A stretch of DNA of 64,000 bases from Guadua angustifolia (lineage: Eukaryota; Streptophyta; Magnoliopsida; Poales; Poaceae), in assembly GCA_036346375.1 (NCBI GenBank), contig CM070512.1:40532466-40596465 (forward strand), given 5' to 3'. Under the pieces are notes generated by a model, which was not told where the DNA came from, searched no databases, and saw only the letters and a list, made by a program, of their open reading frames with translations. Of this stretch, positions 44,291-55,609 are shown piece by piece (within the stretch, counting starts at the first letter, position 1; each line of letters begins with the position of its first letter). The translations under genes and the position numbers were made by a program.

Positions 44291-44844
44291 ATATAGTGCC
44301 ATATTATCACTGCCGGTTCTATCTCAAAAATCAGCAGTGATATGGCTGCCTTTTCCCGCGCAATTCTCTTTATCACTGCCGGTTACACTGTTGAACCGAC
44401 ACTAATACTTTTACTGCCTGTTCTCTATCTAAAACCGGCAGTGATATTGAGCCGTTTCCCGCCCAAATGATTTTATCAGTGCCAGTTATACATACACTGT
44501 TCCTATCACTACCGGTTGAATTTAAACCCGACAGTGATAATGGTCTTATCACTGCCGGTTGAAAACAAAAACCGGCACTGATAGATTACTACCGGTTTTT
44601 TATATAAACCGGCAGTGATATCTTCTTATCACTGCCGGTTCTCTCTTAACCCGGCAATGATATTGCCTCCATTCGTGCTGGAAAATTTTACTATTCTTAT
44701 CACTGCCGGTTTAAATTAGAACCGGCAGTGATAATATTATCACTGTCGGTTGAAATTAGAACCGGCAGTGATAATATTATCACTGCCGGCTCGCGCCTAC
44801 CCGACAGTGATGGGGCGTCGCGGATGAAACAGTATGTAGTAGTG
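44290..44844. mobile_element. CACTA subterminal repeats and right terminus
   Basis: More than a dozen TATCACTGCCGGTT/AACCGGCAGTGATA motifs lead to the end GTATGTAGTAGTG at 44844 (inward CACTACTACATAC). GCT (44845-44847) may be the target duplication; the same GCTGCTACTTG is continuous with AAAGAA upstream in the unbroken copies (7052, 51617). This is plausibly the promoter-side end of the minus-strand TNP2 element. Confidence 0.75.
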
Positions 44845-45560
44845 GCTGCTACTTGTTCGAACCAACCATGGTGGACAAACGTTACCATGTGTATAAATAC
44901 AGCAATGGGTTGCCTCTCGGCCTCCTGTTGTAGCAAGTGACTTCTCAATCAAATAATCTTCGAACTTGCAACATATCTGAGCTGGCTCTAGGTTTGGGAG
45001 GTGCCAGGAAATCTGCTGTCTTTTGTTACTCACGTTTACGGTGATCAAAACAATTGCCTCTAACATTCAGAGTTCAGACGATCCTGGACCATCTCTACTA
45101 CAGGGTATTTATACTTTTATGTATCACCGCATCGTGTTATCTTGTCATGTGCAGCACGCCATTGCCATGTTGTGCGTACGATCCTGTCCCCAGTGGGGAT
45201 TATGCATCCTCACTTCTTTGGCATCCGACGCACGACATATATAGGGATAAAAGTAAGTCGGATATCTTCTGCCCGATCTAGAACATGATCCTGTTGGGAT
45301 CGGATCTAGGACCAGATTTTATTATCCGATCGGATTCAGGACCGGATCCGGATACTTGAATTCGAATTCGGGATCAGATCCGGAGCATCCAATATCTGGC
45401 AAATACGGGACGGGATCCAGATATCCGGATTTTTCCTATTCGGATATCGGATCGGATATTCAGATCCGATGTTCGGATTTTTCCTATTCGAATATCAGTA
45501 AGGTCCAGCTCATTTTCATCATATTTTTTACATATCAGTCCATTTATATTAACAATTAGT
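44845..45560. repeat. Partial copy of the block A module
   Basis: Collinear with 7054-7980, lacking the small insert at 7228-7376. It contains TATAAATA at 44892 and the CGGATAT-rich stretch (45240-45510). Truncated on the left by the CACTA terminus. Confidence 0.8.
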
Positions 45561-45788
45561 TGGTTAGCATGTGGTTAGCATTGTTTCGTTGGCTTGCAAG
45601 CAACTGTGGGCTGCATGCGATTTAGTACAATGGATGGCTTCACAGCACAGAGAGCAGCAATAACCAACTCTAGTCTAGAGAAATGTATGAATGGCAAGCT
45701 CTTACCACAACACAGTGGTGAGGCTAAAGAGATTAAGCTAAACTGGGAAAGCGTAGTTTTCTACTAAACGAAATCCAAATTCATGTAT
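45561..45788. other. Non-coding, no feature recognised
   Basis: Short unique stretch between the module copy and an LTR-like AT-rich segment. No ORF or repeat end is seen. Confidence 0.3.
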
Positions 45789-46668
45789 TGTAACAGCCCT
45801 GTAAATTCAAAAATAAAGAAAAGTGAAAGATTTATATTTAAAAATGATAATGAATTAAAAGTGTAATTGAAATCAAGATTTTAATTTTAAATAATATTCT
45901 TTCCTCATCTCTTCCATTATAATCTCAATGAAAAGAGGGAATTCAAGATTTAAATTGTTATTCCCCAAAAAATGAAATATCAAAATAAGTTTGAAATATA
46001 ATCTTGATTTGAATTCCCATTTCTGAATCCTATTGCATTTTCTTGAGCTTTTGCATTTGCAAGAAAAGTTAAATATATTGAAATGGTAAAATGGTAAATG
46101 CAAGAAAGTAAAAGTAAAACATCAACAAAAATAATATTAAATTTTCATACAATAATGACAATTGAGATAATCTGAAAAATTAAAATAAAAAGAAAACATG
46201 AGATAATCTAAAGACAAGAAATCTGAATTGAACCATGTCAGATTTTTATAGCAGTATCCAGATCTTACCTCAAGTTGATATTTTTACCATGCCGACCTAA
46301 GACTCATATTTATCTATGGTAAAATTTCAGAAATAAAAACTTATATTTTAAGCTTTTATAAATTCAAAAACAGAAAGTAAATAAATCAGTAAATAGCAAT
46401 GTCAGAATTTTTATAATTTAATTATCAAAGATAAAATTATGAAAATTTTACAGGAGAATTATTAATTAAAATAAATATGAAAAACAAAGTTTCAAAAATA
46501 AATAAAGTAATTTGGACACTTTAGTAAATCAAAAACAGAATTGGAAATTCTGTGCATTGTTCATTGTCAGAATTTTAATAAAATATATAATAGGATTTTT
46601 CATCTGAAAATTCATCTGAACCCTTATCTTCACCTGACCAACCTCTGCAAAAATTATTATAAAATCTT
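45789..46668 (+). mobile_element. AT-rich LTR-like segment
   Basis: Starts TGTAACAGCCCTGTAAATTC, similar in form to the LTR start at 61489 (TGTAACATCCCAAAATTTC), and has the same A/T-rich texture. The right end, a second LTR and a target duplication were not found. Confidence 0.35.
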
Positions 46669-46743
46669 GAGTCGGTTTGGCAATACTAATCAGTAGTCGG
46701 TTTGGCAATACTAATATTGAGTCAGTTTGGCAATAACTGAATG
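46669..46743. repeat. Three ~25-bp tandem units
   Basis: GAGTCGGTTTGGCAATACTAAT recurs three times (46669, 46694, 46719) with small changes. Confidence 0.75.
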
Positions 46744-46768
46744 TTGAGAATCTGTTCTTCATATTTGT

Positions 46769-47465
46769 GCATTGGAGATGTTTTTGGAAATTTTTTCAGG
46801 GCAGTTTCAGCCTGTCATACATTAAAAATTAAAAGCGGAAACTATATCGAGATCACGTACACCTGGGAAAACGCTGAGCAATTGTTCCAATTTAGTTATA
46901 GTATTCTTAAAACCCTTGCTATGACTGAAGGGTGTACCACGATTTCACTGTGATATGTTCCTAAGTTCCTACATCCCCGCGCAACTGATAATTCCTTGGA
47001 TTTTGCTTCAGAATTCTTTCCCCAATACAATTTTGCCCTAAGTCATTTTGGTAATACGCTTTACGATCCCTAATCTTTTCCTAGAAGACAGCACCGAAGC
47101 AAGCCCTTAATTAGTAATAAGGTTTATTTTACATGTTTTATGAATCCTAAAAAATTGAATAGTAAGTGCAGAGCTAGGTAAATCATGAATGAGTTATGAG
47201 ATCTGTACTGACTGCAGAAGAGACGCAACGTGCCTGCGCTTCATGGCAGAATGGCTGGAGACATGTGAAATAAAGAAGCTGCTACTTGTTCGAACCAACC
47301 ATGGTGGACAAACGTTACCATGTGTATAAATACAGCAATGGGTTGCCTCTCGGCCTCCTGTTGTAGCAAGTGACTTCTCAATCAAACAATCTCGGAACTC
47401 GCAACATATCTGAGCTGGCTCTAGGTTTGGGAGGTGTCAGGAAATGGAAAAATTAGTCTAGTGAT
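46769..47465. repeat. Partial copy of the block A module fused to the TNP1 gene
   Basis: 46769-46880 matches 52746-52860. 46886-47465 matches 6674-7250, including TATAAATA at 47325. Homology stops at TCTAGTGA, inside the small MITE-like insert, and the transposon ORF begins at once. Confidence 0.75.
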
Positions 47466-49850
47466 GCACGGGAAGAACAGCTAGCACTTGATGGAGTTGT
47501 TACTGTGACGTCTCACATGGCCCCAAGATCGAAGCACTGGCTGCTTGCGAGGGGAGCTACTCTGTCGGATGATGGCAGCTTAAGCTTCAGAAGCGAGAAA
47601 GACGAGGAAATCTCGAGGAAGATCGCGGATGCCCACTCCGAAGCTATTGAGGGCTCCTTCCTGCCAAGAAGGGAGGACGACGAGCTAACACGCGCTTTGG
47701 GTAATAGGGAGCACCCTGGTCGCACCAGAGGGGTTGGCTTGGTGCCGTGGAAAGCAGCATTCCCAGAGGATGCCTATATGTACAAGCGACCAAAGAAATC
47801 CAGACAAGAACAGTTGAATGAACGTGTACGAGAAATAGAAGACCGGATGCATAGAAGGGAAGTCGAATTTGAAGAACAGATGAAAGTGATGCGAGAAATG
47901 GTAACAAAGGTCCTGAGCGAACGTCAGTCACATGACGTAGGTCATCAGTCACATGACGTAAGTCCCGCCGGGGTTCTCAAAAGCAGCCAAGCATCCGCTA
48001 ACCCTCCTGAAGAGGACTCAGCGTGTAGTTTTCCTGTGGACAAAATCATAGAGCCAACACGCCGCGATGCACCGCCTCAGTGCGAACATTACCATTAAGG
48101 TGGTGAAGGATGGCTTGGCCATGCAACGAGGGAAGATATTGCATAACCGCCCAATTCCTGGGGATACGCCAGAGTTGCATGGTTGACAGCGTGGTTGATG
48201 ACACCGCAAAGTAGAGGTTGAGATCACAAGCGAGGAGGGCAAAGTCTTGGACAAAGCATAGGCACATTCATCGCGTGGCGCAAGCGGTATATAAAGTTTG
48301 CCTCAGAAGATGACAACGACGATGATGTTAACAACGATGATGAGGCGGAGTCTCCATCTAGGAACAGTCCTCCTCCTCCTCCTCCGGCGTCATCGAAGAA
48401 AGCTCCTTCTCCTGCTCCAGCGCCACCCAGGAAAAGTCCTCCTCCTCCGCCGTCACCCAAGAAAACTCCTCCTGCTCCAGCGCCACAAGACAGCCAAAGA
48501 GCACCGCGATCTGTACATTCTACACTCGGGGGAAAAGTTCGTCATCTGTGAAACTAGCCAAAACTCTTAGCAAGAAACGACCATATGAAATGACCGACGA
48601 AGAAACAAAAAAAGAAGTAGGCGCCCATGTAGAAGAGCACTTCAAGAAGACGCCACCACCTGCTAAGATTGAAATCGAACCTGCCAAACGGGATTTCTTC
48701 CTGGACTTAGCGAAGGTTAAACAGACAGGACGGATAACTGAAGCTCCTCAACCTAGCCAACTATCAGACTACGAACGCATCTCTAGGAAGAAATCTAAAG
48801 GAGATGGTGGTAAAGCAGATTCTTTGGAAGCCAAAGTGGTGTCAAGGGCGCAGCACTGTAAAGTGGCCATTCGTTAACGGGGAAGCTTTGCTGCATCCAA
48901 ATAAGGAGGTCAAACTGACCACACAATTACGGCGTCTACATGAATGGTACCTGCAGTATGTCCAAAAGACACAAAACACTGCTTTCCCAGTCAGATACAA
49001 AGATATGGACTTTCACAACAATGACGACTCTTTCTGGGTTGAACACGTGGAACTATATCAGATGTACCAACGAGACGCTCTGGACGTGTCTATATTAAGA
49101 ATATGGACTCTGTAAGTCTCTTGTATAATTCATGCTGTATATTCACGTACTCTTAAACATAGGGTCTGACTTCTTTTTTTACGTAGAATGGAGACAAAGA
49201 CACTTAGGGCGGACAACAATGAAAAGATAGGATTCCTGGACCCGGGCATGGTCAACTGCAAACTTATTGAAGATCCAAGAACAATAAATGATGTTGAGGT
49301 GTACGTACTCAAGGCGCTGCTAAAGCTACAACACAAGGACTACGTACTTTTACCCTACAACTTTCAGTACGTGTTTCCCTGCTTACTAGTGTCTCATATT
49401 TGATACGCAACACAATGTGACGACTAATTGGCTTCTGCAACTTTCACTGGATCGTCCTTGTCTTCATGTTAGACGAAAGTAACATTACTGTCTTGGACTC
49501 AATGAGGAAACCGACAGGCGAATACCAAGACTTAATAGACTTGCTAACCAGGTAACTCGGTCGTTGCATTATTGCTCTAATAATCTTCCATCCCATTGCA
49601 CCTAATTAATTTTAATGACTACTCAAAACCATGAACAGGGTGTACAAACAATACTGCAAGAAGAGCAAACGGCATCGTCCATACGTGAAAAATTTCAGAA
49701 TACACACCGATTTTCCATGCCTGAAACAACCCCAAGGGAACAATTTATGTGGATACTACGCAATGACACATATCCACGCGTTCATCACTGACAATACGGA
49801 CTACAAGCCAGCTGGTATATCGATCATTACATGTTGACCCGTACTTTTCT
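47466..49850 (+). pseudogene. CACTA (En/Spm) TNP1/Ulp1-like ORF, block B copy
   Basis: Plant CACTA elements carry, besides TNP2, a second gene whose product often ends in a C48 (Ulp1-type) cysteine-peptidase domain. Here the frame is open from the left junction (REEQLALDGVV...), through LLARGATLSDDGSL and ELTRALGNREHPGRTRGVG to a coiled-coil-like EIEDRMHRREVEFEEQMK. It breaks at 48098. Further frames give KGLAMQRGKIL-like sequence, an acidic DDNDDDVNNDDE plus proline-rich linker (48310-48530), KKRPYEMTDEETKKE, and FHNNDDSFWVEHVELYQMYQRDALD (49010-49085). Then come GFLDPGMV, a GT-AG intron at 49551-49637, and QPQGNNLCGYYA with the peptidase Gln and Cys. The expected His-Trp is Asn-Trp. The 5' end is truncated at the junction. 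Confidence 0.85.
49551..49637 (+). other. Probable intron in the block B Ulp1-like gene
   Basis: Joining CTAACCAG/GTAACT to GAACAG/GGTGTACA keeps the peptidase frame (…LIDLLTR to VYKQYCKK…). 87 bp, AT-rich, with standard ends. The same sites exist in block A (about 5012-5098). Confidence 0.65.
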
Positions 49851-50320
49851 CTATAAAGACGATGACACTAATTAATGCTTCAATTTCTCCCATGACAGCG
49901 CGTCAATCAGGGCACCAGCAGCCTGCTCGACCACGAAATTGATGCCCTTCAAGAGCAGATAGCTGGGTTCATAATTCGAGAAATTCTCCACACGAAGGGC
50001 GAATTTTACGACCATTTCTCCATGGCAATAATTCTGAATGAACAATTTAATGCTTCAAAAGTGAATGAACAATGTAATAATTAAATATTATGATGCTTCA
50101 ATGTATTTCAATTACACTTTAGTGATGCTTCAGTACTATTGTGCACAACGATACCGTATAGAATACATCTACTGTACAATATATATACATGCTACAACAT
50201 ATACCGCAAAAATATATATGCAAAAGGTTTAAAAACCCATCACTTGCCAGCTTTTGGATATCAAAATAGGACACGAGCTATCACTTTGCCGTTAACAAGA
50301 AAAGGGCAAGTTGATAGTAG
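49851..50320. other. AT-rich 3' part of CACTA block B, no gene
   Basis: Collinear with 5331-5770. Non-coding. Confidence 0.5.
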
Positions 50321-50644
50321 TTATCGATCTTGGATATTGATAACAATTGGGCACTGATAGTTACTTATCACTGCCGGATATTATTGAAAATGTGGCAGTG
50401 ATAGTTAGTTATCACTGCCGGTTCTAACTAATAACCGGCAGTGATAATATGTTATCACTGCCGGTTGGAAAGTATGAACCGGCAGTGATAGTTATTATCA
50501 CTGCCGGTTCTTAAGTATAAACCGGCAGTGATACATCCGGCAGTGATAGTCCTCGACTATCACTGCCACTTAGGTTGTGCCGGGTCCACATCCGGTAGTG
50601 ATGCCGATGTGGATCCGGCAGTAATCACATGTTCGGTAGTAGTG
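50321..50644. mobile_element. CACTA subterminal repeats and right terminus (block B)
   Basis: Same TATCACTGCCGGTT/AACCGGCAGTGATA array as in block A, with one extra motif pair, ending GTTCGGTAGTAGTG at 50644. It is followed by the same ATATGCGCAAG flank, so both copies derive from one insertion. Confidence 0.82.
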
Positions 50645-50647
50645 ATA

Positions 50648-53600
50648 TGCGCAAGCAGTACTTTAGGAAGCTATAGAGATTGCGCCATGAGAAGCACAGA
50701 ATAAATGTAGCAACATTCATTACTATCACCAGTGTCATTTCTCTGTTCTTCGGCTCTTTGCTTTCATCAGGAATGAACCTCTCAGGCGACTATCCCTTGA
50801 AGCAAGCATTTGTCTCCGGTGAAGCAGGCAGCGTAGGCCAACTCCAAGCTGCCGATAAACATTAGCTAGGGCATGGTACTGGGACACATCAGGAAAACCT
50901 AGCATGCTGCTCATAACTTTTAAGTATGTAATCAATCATCTCTGCATTCATAAGCTTGATTCATTGTTCAGAGGATTGGTCATTTTCGTGTTTTTAATTA
51001 CTTTGAGTGCAGAAGGATGGGAAGCATTGAGCGGTGTTTCTCCTTGTGATCCACTTCCGTGACAGACGTGCTTGGCCCAGGTGGCAAAGAATGCCTGTCT
51101 TCTGTGAAGAATCAAGTTGGCACCCGGGGTTCACAACAACAGTTTGGCAAGCATATTACTGTGCTGTTCCCCTTTTTCTCATGTGTCTGATTATGTCGAT
51201 TATTACAAATATTCGATGGGGAAACGATTTCACTGTTATAGTATTCTTAAAACCCTTGCTATGACTGAAGGGTGTACCACGATTTCACTGTGATATGTTC
51301 CTAAGTTCCTACATCCCCGCGCAACTGATAATTCCTTGGATTTTGCTTCAGAATTCTTTCCCCAATACAATTTTGCCCCTAAGTCATTTTGGTAATACGC
51401 TTTACGATCCCTAATTTTTTTCCTAGAAGACAGCACCGAAGCAAGCCCTTAATTAGTAATAAGGTTTATTTTACATGTTATATGAATCCTAAAAAATTGA
51501 ATAGTAAGTGCAGAGCTAGGTAAATCATGAATGAGGCATGAGATCTGTACTGATCGCAGAAGAGACGCAACGTGCCTGCGCTTCATGGCAGAATAGCTGG
51601 AGACATGTGAAATAAAGAAGCTGCTACTTGTTCGAACTAACCATGGTGGACAAACGTTAGTCGTTACCATGTGTATAAATACAGCAATGGGTTGCCTCTC
51701 GGCCTCCTGTTGTAGCAAGTGACTTCTCAATCAAATAATCTCGGAACTCGCAACATATCTGAGCTGGCTCTAGGTTTGGGAGGTGCCAGGAAATCTGCTG
51801 CCTTCTGTTACTCACGTTTACGGTGATAAAAACAATTGCCTGTAACATTCAGAGTTCAGACGATCCTGTACCATCTCTACTACAGGGCATTTATGTATCA
51901 CCGCATCGTGTTATCTTCTCATGTGCAGCACGCCATTGCCATGTTCTGCGTACGATCCTGTCCCCGGTGGGGATTATGCATCCTCACTTCAGCGGCATCC
52001 GCCGCACGACCCTAGACCTGCAGTTCCCGACTGTGCCATTAAATGCAGGATCATATATAGGGATGAAAATGAGTCAGATATCTTCAGCACGATCCGAAAC
52101 ACGATCCCGTCGGGATTAGATTCGGAACTGGATTTTACTGTCCAATCGGATCTAGGACCGGATTCGGATACTTGAATTCGAATTCGAGATCAGATCTGGA
52201 GCATCCAATATCCGGTAAATACGGGACGGGATCCGAATATTCGAATTTTTCCTATTTGGATATCTGGATTTTTCCTATTCGGATATCGGATCGGATATTT
52301 AAATCGGATGTTCGGATTTTTCCTATTCGAATATCAGTAAGATCCAACTCATTTTCATTATATTTTTTCCATATCTGCCTATTTATATTAATAATTAGTT
52401 GGTTCCATTGATCCTCAAGTAGTATATTGTAGTATATTCTTTCTCGACGCTTTGTTGAGTTTGATTGATATATAATTTGTTACTATAGTCATGTACTCGT
52501 ATGGTTTTAATTCAATATATATTACTTAATTTGGACTTGGTTTTAATTCAATATATATTACTTAATTCAAAATAAGAGAGAGAAAGGAAAAAAAAAACAA
52601 AATTCAAATCAAACAAGATTGAGTGCAGTGAAAATTTTACTTAATTTGGATTTGGCTTTGCCTGTGACTACCGATATTTGAATTTGAGAGTGTTGATACA
52701 CCGACGTGTCGTTTCGAGATTCAAGGTTTTTCTTAAATAACAGAAAGTTGAGATGTTTCTGGAAATTTTTTCAGGGCAGTTCAGCCTGTCATACATTAAA
52801 AATTAAAAGCTGAAACTATATCGAGGGCACGAACACTTGGGAAAACGTTGAGCAGTAAGGCCTAGCTCATTTTCATCATATTCAGATCGGATGTTTGGAT
52901 TTTTTCTATTTGGATATTAGTAAGGTTCAGCTTATTTTTATCATATTTTTTTCTATATTAGCACATTTATATTAATAATTAGTTGGTTCATGTACTCGTA
53001 TGGTTTTAATTCAATATATATTACTCTATATATGCGTGTATTATCCGTATATCTTTATCCGTTTACGACCCGAATCAATCATATATCCGTATCCCAAATA
53101 ACCCGAATCTATATTCATATCCGACTAACCCATATCTGGTTCCGAACCAAAAAAAAAAAAGATTAGGATACGAAAAAAACAATATCCGTCTGCATCCGAT
53201 CTATTTTCATCTTTAGAATCATAGCATGAGTGCTTGAACCGTCGGTCCTCCGAGATGGAGGGACCATGTTTTTTATTTTTATTTTTTGTGTCTGTATGCT
53301 GAGGTATATATTCTCTATATATCCTTCTTTTCTTTTATTTTTTCCCTCCTTTCTCTTTTTTCCCTTCTTTCTCTGTCCTGTTGCATCCATTGTATTCACT
53401 AATCTATATGTCGGCTTTGCCAGAATTTCTTGGCACCGTTGTCTATGCATGCAGAATCTCCCTGCATGAACAAACGTACTAGGAAAAGGATTGCCGCAAA
53501 TAAGCTGGCCTATACTTATCCGGTTGGATTGGATATTTTTTTGTTTCTCTTTTTCTTTTGCGTGCTCGATTGTATATTTTCTACAATGAAATTGACAAAA

Positions 53601-53862
53601 TTTAAATTATAACACAATATAAAAAAGAGACACATACGTACATACATGGGCACCATAATTTCAAATGCATGAATTCAAGCTAAAATTTGGGTATTTTTTT
53701 TTAAATTTCAGTTTTAGGGTATATACCCATCTATAAGAATTCAAATGAAACACAAACCTTTAAAAATACGCTTGAATTCAAAGATTTTGGACAAATTTAG
53801 ATCACATGCTTTACTCATTTATATATAATTAGCATATTCCTACAATCAAACTATAAAAAAAA
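50648..53862. repeat. Anonymous duplicated module, block B copy
   Basis: Close copy of 6083-8915. It lacks the insert at 7228-7376 and the MITE at 8686. It has an extra ~500 bp (about 52526-53022) bounded by 38-bp direct repeats around TACTCGTATGGTTTTAATTC. TATAAATA lies at 51674. No gene is recognised. Confidence 0.75.
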
Positions 53863-53870
53863 AACTCTAG

Positions 53871-54462
53871 TGTTGGCGCGGAAAAAGAGCCAATTGACTT
53901 CAACACAGGCACGCAAACACTGGGTTCAAGTTTCCGTTCATGATGTGCCAGTCGATTTGATCATGTAATCAACAAGATTGATCGAAAATAAGTGTTTTAA
54001 GACAATTTGATGATACAATCAGCAAGATAGATCTAAACAGATTTTACAACCGATTAGACGATAGATAAAGATCTATTTTCCCCTAAAAGACAATGCACAA
54101 AAAGATCGGTACAAAACAAACTTGGGATAACTCGGCGTAATCAAAGATGATCAACAATCAACGATGCACAACTTTATTGATGAAGAACGAATTACAAAGA
54201 AATATTTTTTAAATCTAAAACTACTCCTAGTTGATAGAAAGTAAACAAAAGTATAGGCAAATTAATTGATTGCTGTGTTCTTCTCCTTTGGCTCGCCTTA
54301 GGTCCCTTTTATAGTATATAGGCCAATTGTATCCTTCTCCGATCTATCACAAATCATTAACCGTATCGGCTTGTACACCTATTTGAACCGATATCGGCTA
54401 GATATCTAATTTTAACTTAGCCTTACAAATTGGTCATATATTTTTAAATTTAGGTGCTAACA
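53871..54462. mobile_element. Solo LTR, 592 bp, target duplication TCTAG
   Basis: Begins TGTTGGCGCGG and ends GGTGCTAACA (inverted tips TGTT/AACA). It is flanked by TCTAG at 53866-53870 and 54463-54467. No internal domain. Family not identified. Confidence 0.82.
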
Positions 54463-54624
54463 TCTAGTTTGACTTTCAGTTCAAACTTGTTTGAACTAGT
54501 TAAGCTCAACATCATTAAAATTTCTAAATTTTTCGTGATATGATATATAGGGAAATACCCATTTTAAATCATGATGTCCATGCACCATGGTGTCCTAGGT
54601 AATTATATTTATATGGGTCTGCAT

Positions 54625-55138
54625 GTCGAAAAAGACCATTTTACATCCCTCAACTTTCTGAAAAGTTTATTTAACATCGTCAACTATAAAACCGGATATT
54701 TAGCACTCAAAACTTACAAAATTGGGTCAGTTTACACCTTAAGGCGATTTCGAAGAGTGGTTTTGCTAACAGTGATGATGATTTTTGTTATGTTGGTAGC
54801 CATACCATCATTTTTGATAATGTAGATCAAAATGATAGAAGGAATGATGACAAGAAGAAAAACATATATAGAGAGAAAAGGAGTGAGAAAAAAGCCAATG
54901 ATGTTGATGTAGACTCTAGAATTGGATCCTCATTATCAAAACTAGATGGCGTAGCTGCCAATATGGCAAAAACCATCTTGAGTGGGATCCAAATCATCAA
55001 AATCACCCTCCAAAACTGGCTTAGAGTGTAAATTAAATTTACCTGGTTTTGTAGGTTTGAGAGGTTAAATGCCTAGTTTTGTAGTTGATGGTATTAAAAT
55101 AGACTTTTCTAAAAGTTGAGAGGTGTAAAATAGACTTA

Positions 55139-55140
<2 letters not shown>
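54625..55140. mobile_element. Foldback element with ~80-bp inverted ends
   Basis: The left arm (GACCATTTTACATCCCTCAACTTT..., 54629-54710) is the diverged complement of the right arm (...AAAAGTTGAGAGGTGTAAAATAGACTT, 55055-55139). The core is non-coding apart from a short hydrophobic frame (54571-54825) not supported as a gene. The long inverted ends suggest a Mutator-like or foldback MITE. Confidence 0.65.

Positions 55141-55174
<34 letters not shown>
55141..55174. repeat. (AT)n microsatellite
   Basis: About 16 AT units directly at the right end of the foldback element. Confidence 0.95.
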
Positions 55175-55184
<10 letters not shown>

Positions 55185-55445
55185 CTAGATCAATGCCCGT
55201 GCGTTGCTCTAAAAAATAAAATTAGTAACGAAACATAAAGGTCAAGCAATAAAAGAAAATTGTGCTACAAGATTAAACATCTATTTCTCCCGACATACAA
55301 AAGTTTTTATGGTTTTTTCTCCAGATGAATTAAAACCAAATATATTGTACGTAGTAATATATATTACCAATCTTAAAAATCAATCAATCATTTTTATCCC
55401 TTTTTGCAATTTATATTACCAGCTTGCGTTCCTCTTCCTCTCACC

Positions 55446-55609
55446 ATGCCCGCAGCGCACGCTATGGAGTTCGCCTTCCTCGCCGCCCACTTCGTCGCGC
55501 ATGCCATGGCCGCGTGGTCAGTCGCCTCGGAGAAAGGGGCCATCGCCGCTACCTAGCCTTTGCACATCCACGTCTTCTGGATCGCCACCACCCTCGGCGT
55601 CGTGCTCTT
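55446..55609 (+). pseudogene. Membrane-protein-like gene fragment, unrecognised
   Basis: The frame from ATG at 55446 reads MPAAHAMEFAFLAAHFVAHA... with hydrophobic helices, then a stop (about 55554), then in frame PLHIHVFWIATTLGVVLF, cut by the LTR at 55610. The AAHFVAHA..W pattern followed by LHxxxFWxATxLGxxLF resembles the N-terminal membrane domain of some grass ABCC transporters, but this is from memory and weak. GC-rich codon use unlike the AT-rich surroundings supports a captured or truncated host exon. Confidence 0.35.

Noticed and set aside
44290..44844. CRISPR-like array of regularly recurring TATCACTGCCGGTT
   Set aside because: Units alternate in orientation, spacing is irregular, and the array ends in a CACTA terminus in a plant genome.
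54571..54825. 84-codon hydrophobic ORF
   Set aside because: It starts outside and runs into the left arm of a foldback element; no family resemblance.
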